A stretch of DNA of 64,000 bases. It comes from Corallincola holothuriorum (GTDB lineage Bacteria > Pseudomonadota > Gammaproteobacteria > Enterobacterales > Neiellaceae). The translations under genes and the position numbers were made by a program. A model generated the notes under the pieces. That model was given only the letters and a program-made list of their open reading frames with translations, had not been told where the DNA came from and ran no database searches. Of the stretch, positions 20,520 to 29,839 are shown in pieces (the stretch's first letter is position 1; each line of letters begins with the position of its first letter). The stretch is taken from the NCBI RefSeq assembly GCF_003336225.1, contig NZ_QPID01000010.1, positions 119,586 to 183,585 on the forward strand, read 5' to 3'.

Positions 20520-20846
20520 ATGAACGAAAAGATTGTTCAGCTAAGCGATGATAGCTTTGAAGCTGACGTACTGGCTGCAGACCAAGCGGTATTGGTAGAT
20601 TTTTGGGCCGAGTGGTGTGGTCCTTGTAAAATGATCGCCCCTATCTTGGATGAAGTGGCTGATGAGTACGATGGAAAGCTGACCATTGGCAAGCTGAATA
20701 TCGACCAGAATGCTCAAACTCCCCCTAAATACGGCATTCGTGGTATCCCTACTCTGCTGTTATTCAAGGGCGGTAATGTGATTGCGACTAAAGTGGGTGC
20801 GCTGTCTAAAACTCAATTAAAAGAGTTTCTCGACGCCAACATTTGA
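20520..20846 (+). CDS. trxA: Thioredoxin 1
   Basis: Cytoplasmic thiol-disulphide reductant. The protein is 108 residues with the active site [13 protein letters not shown] (Cys33, Cys36) and the cis-proline stretch [20 protein letters not shown] lies eight bases before the ATG. It sits between rhlB (divergent) and rho, as in E. coli. Confidence 0.97.
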   Translation: MNEKIVQLSDDSFEADVLAADQAVLVDFWAEWCGPCKMIAPILDEVADEYDGKLTIGKLNIDQNAQTPPKYGIRGIPTLLLFKGGNVIATKVGALSKTQLKEFLDANI

Positions 20847-20857
20847 TCGTGCTCGAC

Positions 20858-20882
20858 AATGCGGCGGGAATTCCGCCGCATT
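20858..20882 (+). terminator. GC-rich hairpin after trxA
   Basis: A perfect 10-bp stem (20858-20867 with 20873-20882) with a 5-base loop lies 12 bases after trxA. Only one more T follows the stem, so it may be a weak or Rho-assisted terminator, or a 3' end stabiliser. Confidence 0.55.
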
Positions 20883-21046
20883 TAGTGGACGCCCCTAATT
20901 TAAGCTGCTAATCTGATCCTGCTTTGAGCATTTCCTGACCAATTTTCAATATAAATCCTTTTTAACATTAAATATTCTCGGGAATATCCAGGGTTCAGCC
21001 ACGCATTCTGCGTGCTTAATACCCACCATTCAAGAAACCCACCGAT

Positions 21047-22312
21047 ATGAATCTAACTGAATTAAAGAACAAACCCATCTCAGAACTCGTTGCCATCGCA
21101 GAGTCGATGAAGCTAGATAATCTGGCTCGTGCTCGCAAACAGGACATCATCTTCGCAATTCTTAAAGCCCATGCGAAAAGTGGCGAGGATATCTTTGGTG
21201 GAGGGGCTCTTGAGATTTTGCAGGATGGTTTTGGCTTCCTTCGCAGCGCCGATAGCTCATACTTGGCCGGACCGGATGATATCTATGTATCGCCGAGTCA
21301 GATCCGCCGCTTTAATCTGCGTACTGGCGACACCATTGCCGGAAAAATTCGCCCGCCCAAAGATGGCGAACGCTATTTTGCACTGTTGAAAGTCAATGAA
21401 GTGAACTTCGACAGACCGGAAAACGCCCGCAGTAAAATCCTTTTTGAAAACCTCACGCCACTGCACGCTAACGAACGCCTGCGTTTGGAGCGAGGAAACG
21501 GTTCGACCGAAGATATCACCGCACGAGTGCTGGATCTGGCTTGCCCCATCGGTAAAGGCCAACGCGGTTTGGTGGTTGCACCACCTAAAGCCGGTAAAAC
21601 TATGCTGTTGCAGAACCTGGCGCAGTCAATTGCCTACAATCACCCTGAGTGTGTATTGATGGTGTTGTTGATTGATGAACGCCCAGAAGAAGTCACAGAG
21701 ATGCAGCGTTTGGTACAGGGAGAAGTGGTTGCTTCTACCTTCGATGAACCAGCAAGCCGTCACGTTCAAGTGGCCGAAATGGTGATTGAGAAAGCCAAAC
21801 GTCTGGTTGAGCATAAGAAAGATGTGGTGATCTTACTTGATTCCATTACCCGTCTGGCACGGGCTTACAACACTGTGATCCCTAGCTCCGGTAAAGTACT
21901 TACCGGTGGTGTTGATGCCAACGCCTTGCATCGTCCGAAGCGTTTCTTTGGTGCGGCGCGTAATGTTGAAGAGGGTGGTAGCTTGACGATCATCGCTACT
22001 GCGCTGATCGATACCGGCTCGAAGATGGATGAAGTGATCTACGAAGAGTTCAAGGGAACTGGTAACTCTGAAGTTCACCTGGATCGTAAGATTGCTGAAA
22101 AACGTGTTTATCCAGCTATCAACATCAATCGTTCTGGTACCCGCCGCGAAGAGCTGCTGACGGCACCGGATGAACTGCAGAAGATGTGGATTTTGCGTAA
22201 AATCGTTCATCCTATGAATGAAAGCGATGGTATGGAATTCTTGATTGATAAGTTGGCCATGACCAAAACTAACAATGAGTTCTTTGATGCGATGAAGAAG
22301 CAAAAGTCATAG
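21047..22312 (+). CDS. rho: Transcription termination factor Rho
   Basis: Hexameric RNA-dependent ATPase that ends transcription. The protein is 421 residues, the usual short form with no insertion. N-terminal Rho domain (about 1-50), cold-shock-like RNA-binding domain with [22 protein letters not shown] (about 60-80), P-loop [14 protein letters not shown] (about 175-188), Walker [17 protein letters not shown] and the Q/R loops. The leader (20883-21046) is about 160 bases without a gene; in E. coli the rho leader is autoregulated, but I see no clear structure proving that here. Confidence 0.98.
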   Translation: MNLTELKNKPISELVAIAESMKLDNLARARKQDIIFAILKAHAKSGEDIFGGGALEILQDGFGFLRSADSSYLAGPDDIYVSPSQIRRFNLRTGDTIAGKIRPPKDGERYFALLKVNEVNFDRPENARSKILFENLTPLHANERLRLERGNGSTEDITARVLDLACPIGKGQRGLVVAPPKAGKTMLLQNLAQSIAYNHPECVLMVLLIDERPEEVTEMQRLVQGEVVASTFDEPASRHVQVAEMVIEKAKRLVEHKKDVVILLDSITRLARAYNTVIPSSGKVLTGGVDANALHRPKRFFGAARNVEEGGSLTIIATALIDTGSKMDEVIYEEFKGTGNSEVHLDRKIAEKRVYPAININRSGTRREELLTAPDELQKMWILRKIVHPMNESDGMEFLIDKLAMTKTNNEFFDAMKKQKS

Positions 22313-22336
22313 TCTGACACGTTTTTTTTAGCATAG

Positions 22337-22364
22337 AAAACCCGCCATATTGGCGGGTTTTTGT
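22337..22364 (+). terminator. Rho-independent terminator of rho
   Basis: AAAACCCGCCA at 22337-22347 pairs with TGGCGGGTTTT at 22351-22361 around a three-base loop, followed by TTGTTT. It lies 25 bases after the rho stop. Confidence 0.88.
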
Positions 22365-22471
22365 TTATCAAATGTACAGAGTTGTTAATTATTTGAGTGT
22401 TAGCTGATATACTGCAGCGGTATTCTCAGTTGTTATCGTCGTCATTCGGCGATCTGTAGTAGGGAACCCCG

Positions 22472-23095
22472 ATGTTGAAAACCTCTTTTGTGGTCTCTTT
22501 CTTGGCATTGCTATGGGCGCCATTGGCCTCGGCAAACTTGATTGTAAATGGCAGTTTTGATCAGTTTGAACAAACACCCACACGCAGTTGGTCTGTTTAT
22601 CAGTCGTTGATTGGTTGGCAAACGACAGCAGGATCCGGCATTGAAGTGGGTAAATATCATCTCTACACCAACAGCAACCCTGAGGATGATAACCCTTGGG
22701 TCGTTGAACTCGATAGTTACAACAATTCTGCTATGCAGCAGACGGTACAGGTTGAGCAAGCAAGTTTGTTTGAGTTGAGCTTCAGTTATGCGGCACGTAC
22801 CAATAGGCCAAATGACAACATCATCAATGTTGGCTTGCTGCCGTTGAGCCCTGATTTGGCCAGCTTCAACGAAACAAAGCGTTCCCAGCAAGGCTGGCAA
22901 ACGGTGAGTTATAAGATTTGGTTGCAACAAGGTGCTTACGACCTTGAGTTAAGTGCGGGCGGTATCAGCAACTCTCTAGGTGGTTTGATCGACAATGTGC
23001 GTTTGATTGATGTGGATGCACCAGCAACCCCTCTGCTTGCCAGTTTGGCTCTGTTTGGTTTGTTGCTTCCTCAGTTGCGCCGTCGCGGGGCGTAA
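22472..23095 (+). CDS. Exported DUF642-like protein with PEP-CTERM-like tail
   Basis: Unknown function. The protein is 207 residues: signal peptide (1-21), then ANLIVNGSFDQFEQ, an opening typical of DUF642 and related galactose-binding-like beta sandwiches, with FSYAAR and GLIDNVRLIDV later. The C-terminus reads VDAPATPLLASLALFGLLL then QLRRRGA: a proline-containing motif, one hydrophobic segment and an arginine cluster, the tripartite plan of PEP-CTERM sorting signals in a degenerate form. Such proteins are usually processed by an exosortase; none is in the window. It may bind surface polysaccharide. It is preceded by the rho terminator and stands alone. Confidence 0.75.
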   Translation: MLKTSFVVSFLALLWAPLASANLIVNGSFDQFEQTPTRSWSVYQSLIGWQTTAGSGIEVGKYHLYTNSNPEDDNPWVVELDSYNNSAMQQTVQVEQASLFELSFSYAARTNRPNDNIINVGLLPLSPDLASFNETKRSQQGWQTVSYKIWLQQGAYDLELSAGGISNSLGGLIDNVRLIDVDAPATPLLASLALFGLLLPQLRRRGA

Positions 23096-23118
23096 TCTCT
23101 TCGCTGGTGTTTATAGGT

Positions 23119-24660
23119 TTAATCCGGGTAACGTGCCCGGATCGCCTTAATCTGTTCGAAGTTCTCTATCAATAGGTCAACAAGGCGCGGTTCAAACTGT
23201 TTACCACGCTCTCTTTGCATTAGATCGACAATTTTGTCGTATGACCATGCCTCTTTATAACAACGCTGGCTGGCCAAGGCGTCTAACACGTCGGCCACGG
23301 CAGTGATCCTGGCGGCTACGTCGATCTCTTCTCCCGCTAACCCTCTTGGGTAACCTGTGCCATCCCAACGTTCATGATGCTGCCCGGCAATCACTGAGGC
23401 GAGCTTAAGTATTCGCTTGCCGGAACGTGCCAGCAGGGTTTCACCAAAATTGGCGTGGGTCTGCATGGTTTGCCATTCCACATCGTCCAGTTTGCCTGGT
23501 TTATTGAGAATACTGTCGGCGATACCGATCTTGCCGATGTCATGCAGGGGCGATGCATACTTGATTAAGTCTGCCGATTCTTCGTCTAAGCCATAGCTGA
23601 GTGCGAGAAAATGGCTGATTTTGGCAACCCGTTTAACATGGGCGCCGGTCTCCTTTGAGCGCCCCTCAACAGCTTCACCTAGGATATAAACAAGCTCCCT
23701 CTGGGTATCCTCCACCTCTTCCCGGATCAACAGGTTTTCGTAGGTAAGGCCAACATTGGAGGCGTAGATCTCCAGTAGTTGTTGGTCGAGATCGGTGAGA
23801 TCTCCCGGATACTCCAAATAGAGCAAGTTTTCTGCCCCCATGTGAGAGCGCTTGTAGCAGACGTAGTAGTGTTCGGTAGCGAATGATCCCTGTGTTTCTG
23901 ATGCTTTTTTAAAGGCATTGGCAACTTCTGCAGGCAGTTCGTCAATGGATTGCACATCCTTGTATTTGTCCATGTCACCACTGGTAGCCAGCACATGGTA
24001 GTGGCCTTCCTGTACGCTGGCGGCGTAAGCGCTGAGTTGGCGGCAGCAGATCGCATCTGACTGGAGACCCAGTAAGTTGATGATCTGATCGAGTATGGCC
24101 GAGGCGAGCGTGCGTAACGTGTGTGATTCATTGACTTCACTGATTGCGTCGATAACCCGGCGTAACCCTTTACGACTTTGATTGACGGTGCATATGTCGC
24201 GGTAGCTGCGGATAGTGGAGTAGACGAGCGTTTTCATTTTGGTGGAGGTTAGTTCGGTTTTGTCTTTGTAATCGTTGATGTCATAGTCTCGAATGACTTG
24301 CTCTTCCGGAGCTTGCCCTGGCTGACCGGTTCTAAGAACGAGGCGCGTGTATTTGTTTTTCATCTCTTCACGGATCACGCGGGCGCAGTTGAGACCGGCA
24401 TCGGGGGTTTCCATCACTACATCAAGTAACGCCAGTGCGATATCTTCTCGCTCTGCCATCACTTGCAATGCTTCTTCACCGGTATAAGCGCTGATCAGCT
24501 TCAGAGGTCGGCCTTGAACTTCCATGCCGCCGAGCACCATGGTGGTGATCTGATGCACTGCCGGTTCATCATCGGCGATTAACACATGCCAAAACTGTTG
24601 TGCGTCGTGATTACTGGGAACCGCGACTTCTTCTTCACTGAATAACAGTTTGTCGTCCAT
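23119..24660 (-). CDS. Response regulator with DUF3369 and HD-GYP phosphodiesterase
   Basis: Likely degrades cyclic-di-GMP in response to a phosphorelay. The protein is 513 residues: receiver domain (about 24-150) with the DDE acid pocket in LIADDEPAV and phospho-acceptor Asp in LALLDVVMETP; DUF3369 GAF-like domain (about 160-315); HD-GYP domain (about 330-500) with HDIGKIGIAD and GQHHERWDGTGYPRGLAG. The metal and GYP residues are intact, so the domain should be active. GGAGAG lies eight bases upstream of the start. No sensor kinase is adjacent, so it is an orphan regulator. Confidence 0.93.
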   Translation of the reverse strand: MDDKLLFSEEEVAVPSNHDAQQFWHVLIADDEPAVHQITTMVLGGMEVQGRPLKLISAYTGEEALQVMAEREDIALALLDVVMETPDAGLNCARVIREEMKNKYTRLVLRTGQPGQAPEEQVIRDYDINDYKDKTELTSTKMKTLVYSTIRSYRDICTVNQSRKGLRRVIDAISEVNESHTLRTLASAILDQIINLLGLQSDAICCRQLSAYAASVQEGHYHVLATSGDMDKYKDVQSIDELPAEVANAFKKASETQGSFATEHYYVCYKRSHMGAENLLYLEYPGDLTDLDQQLLEIYASNVGLTYENLLIREEVEDTQRELVYILGEAVEGRSKETGAHVKRVAKISHFLALSYGLDEESADLIKYASPLHDIGKIGIADSILNKPGKLDDVEWQTMQTHANFGETLLARSGKRILKLASVIAGQHHERWDGTGYPRGLAGEEIDVAARITAVADVLDALASQRCYKEAWSYDKIVDLMQRERGKQFEPRLVDLLIENFEQIKAIRARYPD

Positions 24661-24737
24661 TCATACTCTCCTATCCACCTCATAAGAAAAGATAATTCAA
24701 GCCGCCGGTAATGCCAGTGAAGCGACGATAATTACTT

Positions 24738-27164
24738 CTATTTTGGTAGATTGAGCAGCCTTTTTATTAATACCGGGTACTCTTTGGCCATGGCTTGCCA
24801 TTGCTGCTGATCAAAGCTCAGTACCTCAACAGCACAGATCGCTTTGGCGCGATTGGTACAAGGGGTGGGTGTTGCTGGGTCTTGACCTAGTTGCACCCCC
24901 GCCCCCTTGGCACTGATATCGGTGATGTGGCCTTTGTCGGTATCAAAAACCTGCACTGTTCCCGCCAACAACAGTAGCCAACATGATCTGCTCTTTTCGT
25001 TGAACAGCAGCTCGCCTTCGTCGATCAATCGGTGCTGGCCATGTCTGAGTAGTGACTGCAGGTGTTCGATGGGCCATTTTTGTAGAGACTCTAATTGCTG
25101 TAGTTGTTGTAACTGGTTTTCATGCAGTGAGGGCAGTTTGAAGTGCTGTAACTGCGCCTTTTTCATTTGGTTGTCGGTAAGCAGCTTTTCTCTCTCCCCA
25201 CTTTCCAGCAAGCCTTGGCTGGCCAATTTTTCAATCGTTTCAGCTCGATTGTTGAGCAGTACACGTTGACTGATATGGGTTTGTAATGCCCGACATAAAG
25301 CGGGGTAGTGCTGTTCTAATGCTGCGAGCCGGAACTCAAGCTGACGTTGGTTTTCATGGAGTAAGTGCATTACTTCATTGGCTATCTCTACGGGCGGCGA
25401 AAGTGTGGGTAGCAGGATCTGCAGATCCTGTTGTGCCTGGACAAATCCCCGTGCCATATCGTATTGCAGGCGCAGCCTCTGCTGTCCCAGTGCCAAGGTA
25501 TTGTTTTGCCATCCCGGAAACTGACTGATTAAGCGGTGCCAAAGCGGCGGTTTGGTGAGCTGATCCAAAATTTGATGATGGTTTAATTGCGGCTTGCCAT
25601 CCAGTGCCAAGTCGAGCGCTTGGAGCAGTTTATGCAGGGCACTGCGGCTGAGATAGCCCTGGTGATACTGTTGCCAATAGAGCTGGCGCTCGGCCTCCAA
25701 TAACTGACGGAATAGGGCTTCCCGATCGGTTGGAGTGCCGAGTTCGTGAGTCTGTTGAATTCCCAATTGCTGCTCAATTCTAGGCCAGTTACTGAGGCGT
25801 AGATGGGGGTTATTCTTTAGTTCGGCAGCGCTGGCTAGCGTTGCTTGATTGAGCAAACCGCAGGCATGGTCCATGGCGGCTTGTTTGGCGGGTGATAACC
25901 GGTCCAACTTTAACCATTGGCAAAGGTGGCGCATGGTGGCGGCATTGATAAGTAGGGTCAGTGATACCACCCCTGCGGTGAGGAAGAGGATTTGATGGCC
26001 ACGTTCGTCGCTTAAGCTCGGCGCATGCATCAGGCTTAAGGCGAGTACGAGAGCGACAGCGCCCCGTAGGCTACCCCATACCAGTACTATCGCTTTGTCG
26101 AGGCGAAAGCCCCCTGGCATTTTCTTTAGAGCGGGATAAAGCAGGGCAACGGTGATTGTGCGTACCAACATGACGATTAAGTACACCCAGGGGATCAGTC
26201 CCCAAGACAATTTGTCGTCTAACGGAATATTGACCGCGATGGTGATGCCAACCAGCAGGAATGCCAGCGTATTGGCGACATGTGCCAATAGGTGCCAGAA
26301 CTGATCAAGAAACCGTATCACCTTGTTCGGTAGCCAAAGGGCGATGTGGGTGGCGAGGGTAAGCCCTAAGGCTACCACGGCGACGACGCCGGAAAGGTGG
26401 AGTACTACTTCCGCCAGCATGTAGCAAAAAAAAGCGGACACGACGGAGAGACTGATCTGAGCCAATGGATCCTGCTGCAAGCGTCGCATCCAGATGAGGA
26501 ATAGGCGGCCAATCAACCAGCCGAGTACCCCTCCGCCGATGGCGACCACCACAAAATCGACCAGCGTCATACCGCTCATGGTGGCACCCGGCTGCAACAG
26601 CCCAAGGAATAGCAGGAAGATGACAATGGCGGTGCCGTCGTTGAGGAGTGACTCCCCTTCCAGCAGTGTTTCCAAGCGCTTTGGTGCGCCAAGCTCCTTG
26701 AGGAGAGCGACGACCGCCACCGGATCAGTTGCACTGATCAGCGCGCCAAATAGTAGAGCTTCGGTCCAACTCCATTGCCAGGGCAAAAACATGCGGCAGG
26801 CCCAAGCGGTGAGTACGGTGGCAATAATCAGTCCAGGCACGGCGAGTAAACTGATCTGTGGAAATAGCCGTTTAAATAAGTGCGGCTCCATATTGAAGGC
26901 TGATTCGAAGATTAAGATGGGCAGAAACAGCGCGAGGATCAGGTGGGGTTCCATGGTGGCGATGTAGCTGACCATTTGATTGCTGACGGGGTCGATCTCT
27001 CGCAACAAACCGCTGCGGTCCAGCCCGCCAAGTAGGAGGCCGACCAACATCAGTGCCACCGTGTAGGGTAGTTTTTTCCCATGCAGCATCTGCCGCACGG
27101 CAGAGCCGATCACCAGCGCGCTGATGGCGCATAGGAGCAAGAGCAGTTCGGCGGTGAGTTGCAT
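24738..27164 (-). CDS. NhaP-type Na+/H+ antiporter with cyclic-nucleotide-binding-like tail
   Basis: CPA1-family cation/proton antiporter in the inner membrane. The protein is 808 residues. The membrane domain (about 1-415, 12-13 segments) holds ISATDPVAVVALLKELG (TDP at 146-148) and EGESLLNDGTAIVIF (Asn175-Asp176), the ion-site motifs of NHE/SOS1-like exchangers. A long helical cytoplasmic region follows (about 430-690), then a C-terminal CNMP-like beta domain (about 695-800: LLFNEKSRSCWLLLLAGTVQVFD). It resembles plant SOS1 and a few bacterial homologues in plan. The phosphate-binding cassette of true cNMP domains is not obvious, so ligand binding is unproven. GGAG precedes the ATG by six bases. 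Confidence 0.88.
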   Translation of the reverse strand: MQLTAELLLLLCAISALVIGSAVRQMLHGKKLPYTVALMLVGLLLGGLDRSGLLREIDPVSNQMVSYIATMEPHLILALFLPILIFESAFNMEPHLFKRLFPQISLLAVPGLIIATVLTAWACRMFLPWQWSWTEALLFGALISATDPVAVVALLKELGAPKRLETLLEGESLLNDGTAIVIFLLFLGLLQPGATMSGMTLVDFVVVAIGGGVLGWLIGRLFLIWMRRLQQDPLAQISLSVVSAFFCYMLAEVVLHLSGVVAVVALGLTLATHIALWLPNKVIRFLDQFWHLLAHVANTLAFLLVGITIAVNIPLDDKLSWGLIPWVYLIVMLVRTITVALLYPALKKMPGGFRLDKAIVLVWGSLRGAVALVLALSLMHAPSLSDERGHQILFLTAGVVSLTLLINAATMRHLCQWLKLDRLSPAKQAAMDHACGLLNQATLASAAELKNNPHLRLSNWPRIEQQLGIQQTHELGTPTDREALFRQLLEAERQLYWQQYHQGYLSRSALHKLLQALDLALDGKPQLNHHQILDQLTKPPLWHRLISQFPGWQNNTLALGQQRLRLQYDMARGFVQAQQDLQILLPTLSPPVEIANEVMHLLHENQRQLEFRLAALEQHYPALCRALQTHISQRVLLNNRAETIEKLASQGLLESGEREKLLTDNQMKKAQLQHFKLPSLHENQLQQLQQLESLQKWPIEHLQSLLRHGQHRLIDEGELLFNEKSRSCWLLLLAGTVQVFDTDKGHITDISAKGAGVQLGQDPATPTPCTNRAKAICAVEVLSFDQQQWQAMAKEYPVLIKRLLNLPK

Positions 27165-27280
27165 AGGCGACTCCGGCAGATATCTTGTTGAAGTATAGGT
27201 GCTGAGGAAGAGAGCTTGGGCATGGCATGGTTCACTGTCATCGTTATAATGACGTCAATCAAAGATTGGGTAGCAAACAG

Positions 27281-28750
27281 ATGAAATATAGGGATTTACG
27301 AGAATTTATCGCACATCTTGAAGAGATGGGGGAGCTAAAGCGGGTATCACAAACCATTGACCCTTATCTGGAAATGACCGAGATCTGCGATCGTACCCTG
27401 CGGGCAGAAGGGCCAGCGTTGCTGTTTGAACACCCGAAAGGGCATCAGGTGCCGGTGTTGGCCAACTTGTTTGGTACGCCGCGGCGGGTCGCTTTGGCGA
27501 TGGGGCATGATGATGTGGCATCGTTACGGGATGTGGGTAAGTTATTGGCTTACTTGAAGGAGCCTGAGCCACCGAAAGGCTTCCGTGAATTGATCGATAA
27601 GCTGCCTGCGTTCCGTCAGGTGTTAAATATGCCCACCAAAAAGATTAAACGCCCGCCGTGTCAGCAGGTGGTGATGAGTGGTGATGAAGTAGATTTGACG
27701 GCGTTGCCGATCCAGCATTGCTGGCCGGGAGATGTTGCCCCATTAGTGACCTGGGGTTTGACCATCACCCGTGGACCACTTAAAAAACGTCAGAATCTGG
27801 GAATTTACCGCCAGCAACTGCTTGGTCGCAACAAGCTGATTATGCGTTGGTTATCCCACCGTGGTGGTGCGTTAGACTTTCAAGAGTGGCAGCAAGCGCA
27901 TCCTGGTGAAAAATTCCCCGTGGCAGTGGCGTTGGGCGCCGATCCTGCGACAACGCTGGGGGCGGTTACGCCGGTACCGGACACGCTTTCAGAGTATGCC
28001 TTTGCCGGTTTACTCCGGGGCAGTAACACCGAAGTAGCGAGTTGTTTGAGCTGTGATTTAGAGGTGCCAGCGCACGCTGAAATTGTGCTTGAAGGTTATA
28101 TTGAACCAGGTGAAGAAGCGGATGAAGGGCCTTATGGCGATCACACCGGCTACTACAACGAAGTTGAGCGCTTCCCTGTGTTTACTGTTACCCATGTCAC
28201 CATGCGTGAGAATCCAATCTACCATAGTACCTATACTGGTCGTCCGCCTGATGAACCGGCAGTATTAGGGGTGGCACTGAATGAAGTGTTTGTACCGATC
28301 TTGCAGAAGCAGTACCCCGAAATCACCGATTTTTATCTGCCGCCGGAAGGTTGCTCGTATCGTATGGCCGTGGTGACGATCAAGAAACAGTACCCGGGAC
28401 ATGCCAAGCGAGTCATGATGGGGGTGTGGTCGTTCCTACGTCAGTTTATGTATACCAAGTTTGTGATTGTTTGCGATGACGATATCAATGCCCGTGATTG
28501 GCAAGATGTGATCTGGGCGATCACCACACGGATGGATCCTAAGCGTGACACCACCTTTGTGGAACATACGCCGATTGATTATCTCGACTTTGCCTCCCCT
28601 GTGGCAGGCTTAGGGTCAAAAATGGGGCTTGATGCCACCAATAAATGGGCAGGGGAAACCGACCGTGAATGGGGCGAACCGATCACCATGGATGAAGCGG
28701 TTAAGAGCCGAGTCGATGAGCTATGGGATGAGCTGGATATCCTGAAGTGA
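27281..28750 (+). CDS. ubiD: UbiD 3-polyprenyl-4-hydroxybenzoate decarboxylase
   Basis: Prenylated-FMN enzyme that removes the carboxyl group in ubiquinone synthesis. The protein is 489 residues from [21 protein letters not shown], which aligns with E. coli UbiD (497); the frame is open back to 27227 but those codons lie before a TATAAT at 27245-27250. Marks: [19 protein letters not shown], the prFMN-site stretch, and the catalytic Glu region [14 protein letters not shown] ([24 protein letters not shown]). It overlaps the ferredoxin gene by 4 bases. The UbiX partner that makes prFMN is elsewhere. Confidence 0.96.
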   Translation: MKYRDLREFIAHLEEMGELKRVSQTIDPYLEMTEICDRTLRAEGPALLFEHPKGHQVPVLANLFGTPRRVALAMGHDDVASLRDVGKLLAYLKEPEPPKGFRELIDKLPAFRQVLNMPTKKIKRPPCQQVVMSGDEVDLTALPIQHCWPGDVAPLVTWGLTITRGPLKKRQNLGIYRQQLLGRNKLIMRWLSHRGGALDFQEWQQAHPGEKFPVAVALGADPATTLGAVTPVPDTLSEYAFAGLLRGSNTEVASCLSCDLEVPAHAEIVLEGYIEPGEEADEGPYGDHTGYYNEVERFPVFTVTHVTMRENPIYHSTYTGRPPDEPAVLGVALNEVFVPILQKQYPEITDFYLPPEGCSYRMAVVTIKKQYPGHAKRVMMGVWSFLRQFMYTKFVIVCDDDINARDWQDVIWAITTRMDPKRDTTFVEHTPIDYLDFASPVAGLGSKMGLDATNKWAGETDREWGEPITMDEAVKSRVDELWDELDILK

Positions 28751-29022
28751 GTCAGGTTTTTCAGGTGCAGGTGAATGACGGTGAATATGAGTTTACCGTC
28801 GATGGGGGCGAGACCTTGCTGCAAGCAGCATTAGCTGCGCCTGTGCCTTGGCCACATCGTTGTCGTCAAGGTGGTTGTGGCAGTTGCTTATGCAGGGTGA
28901 CTTCCGGTACCGTGTGCTACCCTCGGATGGCGCCGATGCTAACAGTGCCAGAACAGCAAGAGGGTTGGTGTTACGCCTGCTTGGCGACACCGACTAGCGA
29001 TTTAACGATAGAGATTGGCTGA
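28747..29022 (+). CDS. Plant-type [2Fe-2S] ferredoxin
   Basis: Small electron carrier of 91 residues. Cluster ligands are Cys39, Cys44 and Cys47 (CRQGGCGSC) and Cys78 (CYACLA), the C-x4-C-x2-C ... C pattern of plant-type ferredoxins. It starts with GTG overlapping the ubiD stop (GTGA), so it is co-translated with ubiD, and fre follows 60 bases on. Ferredoxin plus flavin reductase domains are often fused in one protein (CDP-6-deoxyglucoseen reductase type), so the product may feed electrons between Fre and an unknown partner. E. coli has no gene here. Confidence 0.88.
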   Translation: MSQVFQVQVNDGEYEFTVDGGETLLQAALAAPVPWPHRCRQGGCGSCLCRVTSGTVCYPRMAPMLTVPEQQEGWCYACLATPTSDLTIEIG

Positions 29023-29082
29023 ATATAGAGACTGGTTGGGGTCAATGTGTCCCGACGGCTTTCAGGTGAGGAGTTTCAAAAA

Positions 29083-29781
29083 GTGTCGCAGATCCTGCAG
29101 TGTAAGGTAGAGACAGTTACGCCGTTGACCGAGTTTGTCTATCGGGTGAAGTTGCGTTGCCAAACGCCGGTTGAGTTTGCCGCAGGTCAGTATCTGCAGT
29201 TATGCATTACTGAGCGGGACAAGCGCCCGTTCTCTATTGCATCGGTTCCCGGTGACAATGTGATCGAGCTGCATATCGGCGCGTCTACCCGCGATGGCAA
29301 GGCGATGGAGGTGATCCACTTCCTGCAGGTTAATCGTGATATTCAGGTGGAGTTGCCGTTGGGGGATGCGCAACTGCGACAACCATTGGCACGTCCTATC
29401 ATTTTGGTGATCGGCGGCACGGGTTTCTCATATGCCCGTTCTATTGTTGGCGAACTGCTGAAACAGCCTCTATCACAACCGGTTTATCTTTATTGGGGCG
29501 GTCGTGATCGGCGCTCTTTGTACTTGGCGCCGTTAGCACAGCAATGGGCGCAGCAAACTCCGCATTTCCACTTTATTCCGGTGTTAGAGAACCCGCCATC
29601 GGGTTGGCAGGGAAAGCAGGGCAAGGTGCATGAAGCTGTGTTGGAGGATTTTGTCAGCCTGGACAGTTACGATGTGTATGTGGCCGGTCCATTTGAGATG
29701 GCCGGTGTTGTGCGAGCCGCATTTGCCCGTCAAGGGCTGCACCCTGATCATCTATACGGTGACGCCTACGCGTTTATCTAG
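29083..29781 (+). CDS. fre: NAD(P)H-flavin reductase Fre
   Basis: Reduces free flavins with NAD(P)H. The protein is 232 residues from a GTG at 29083 with GAGGAG nine bases upstream; this matches E. coli Fre (233) and beats the GTG at 29047. Motifs: ERDKRPFSIAS (RPFS 48-51) for the flavin isoalloxazine, and VIGGTGFSYARSI (GGTGF 111-115) for the nicotinamide nucleotide. DVYVAGPFEM and the C-terminal YGDAYAFI are typical. It follows ubiD in E. coli too, but here a ferredoxin gene stands between them. Confidence 0.93.
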   Translation: MSQILQCKVETVTPLTEFVYRVKLRCQTPVEFAAGQYLQLCITERDKRPFSIASVPGDNVIELHIGASTRDGKAMEVIHFLQVNRDIQVELPLGDAQLRQPLARPIILVIGGTGFSYARSIVGELLKQPLSQPVYLYWGGRDRRSLYLAPLAQQWAQQTPHFHFIPVLENPPSGWQGKQGKVHEAVLEDFVSLDSYDVYVAGPFEMAGVVRAAFARQGLHPDHLYGDAYAFI

Positions 29782-29790
29782 CGCATACCT

Positions 29791-29813
29791 CAGGCCAACT
29801 TTCTGTTGGCCTG
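29791..29813. terminator. Hairpin between fre and hemY
   Basis: A perfect 9-bp stem (CAGGCCAAC with GTTGGCCTG) and a 5-base loop sit between two convergent genes. No U-tract follows on either strand, so it is terminator-like rather than a certain terminator. Confidence 0.5.
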
Positions 29814-29839
29814 TATCTGTTATCTATTCACTCATTTGC

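Noticed and set aside
20883..21046. Riboswitch or leader peptide in front of rho
   Set aside because: No known consensus and no conserved hairpin could be recognised by eye; only the trxA hairpin is clear.
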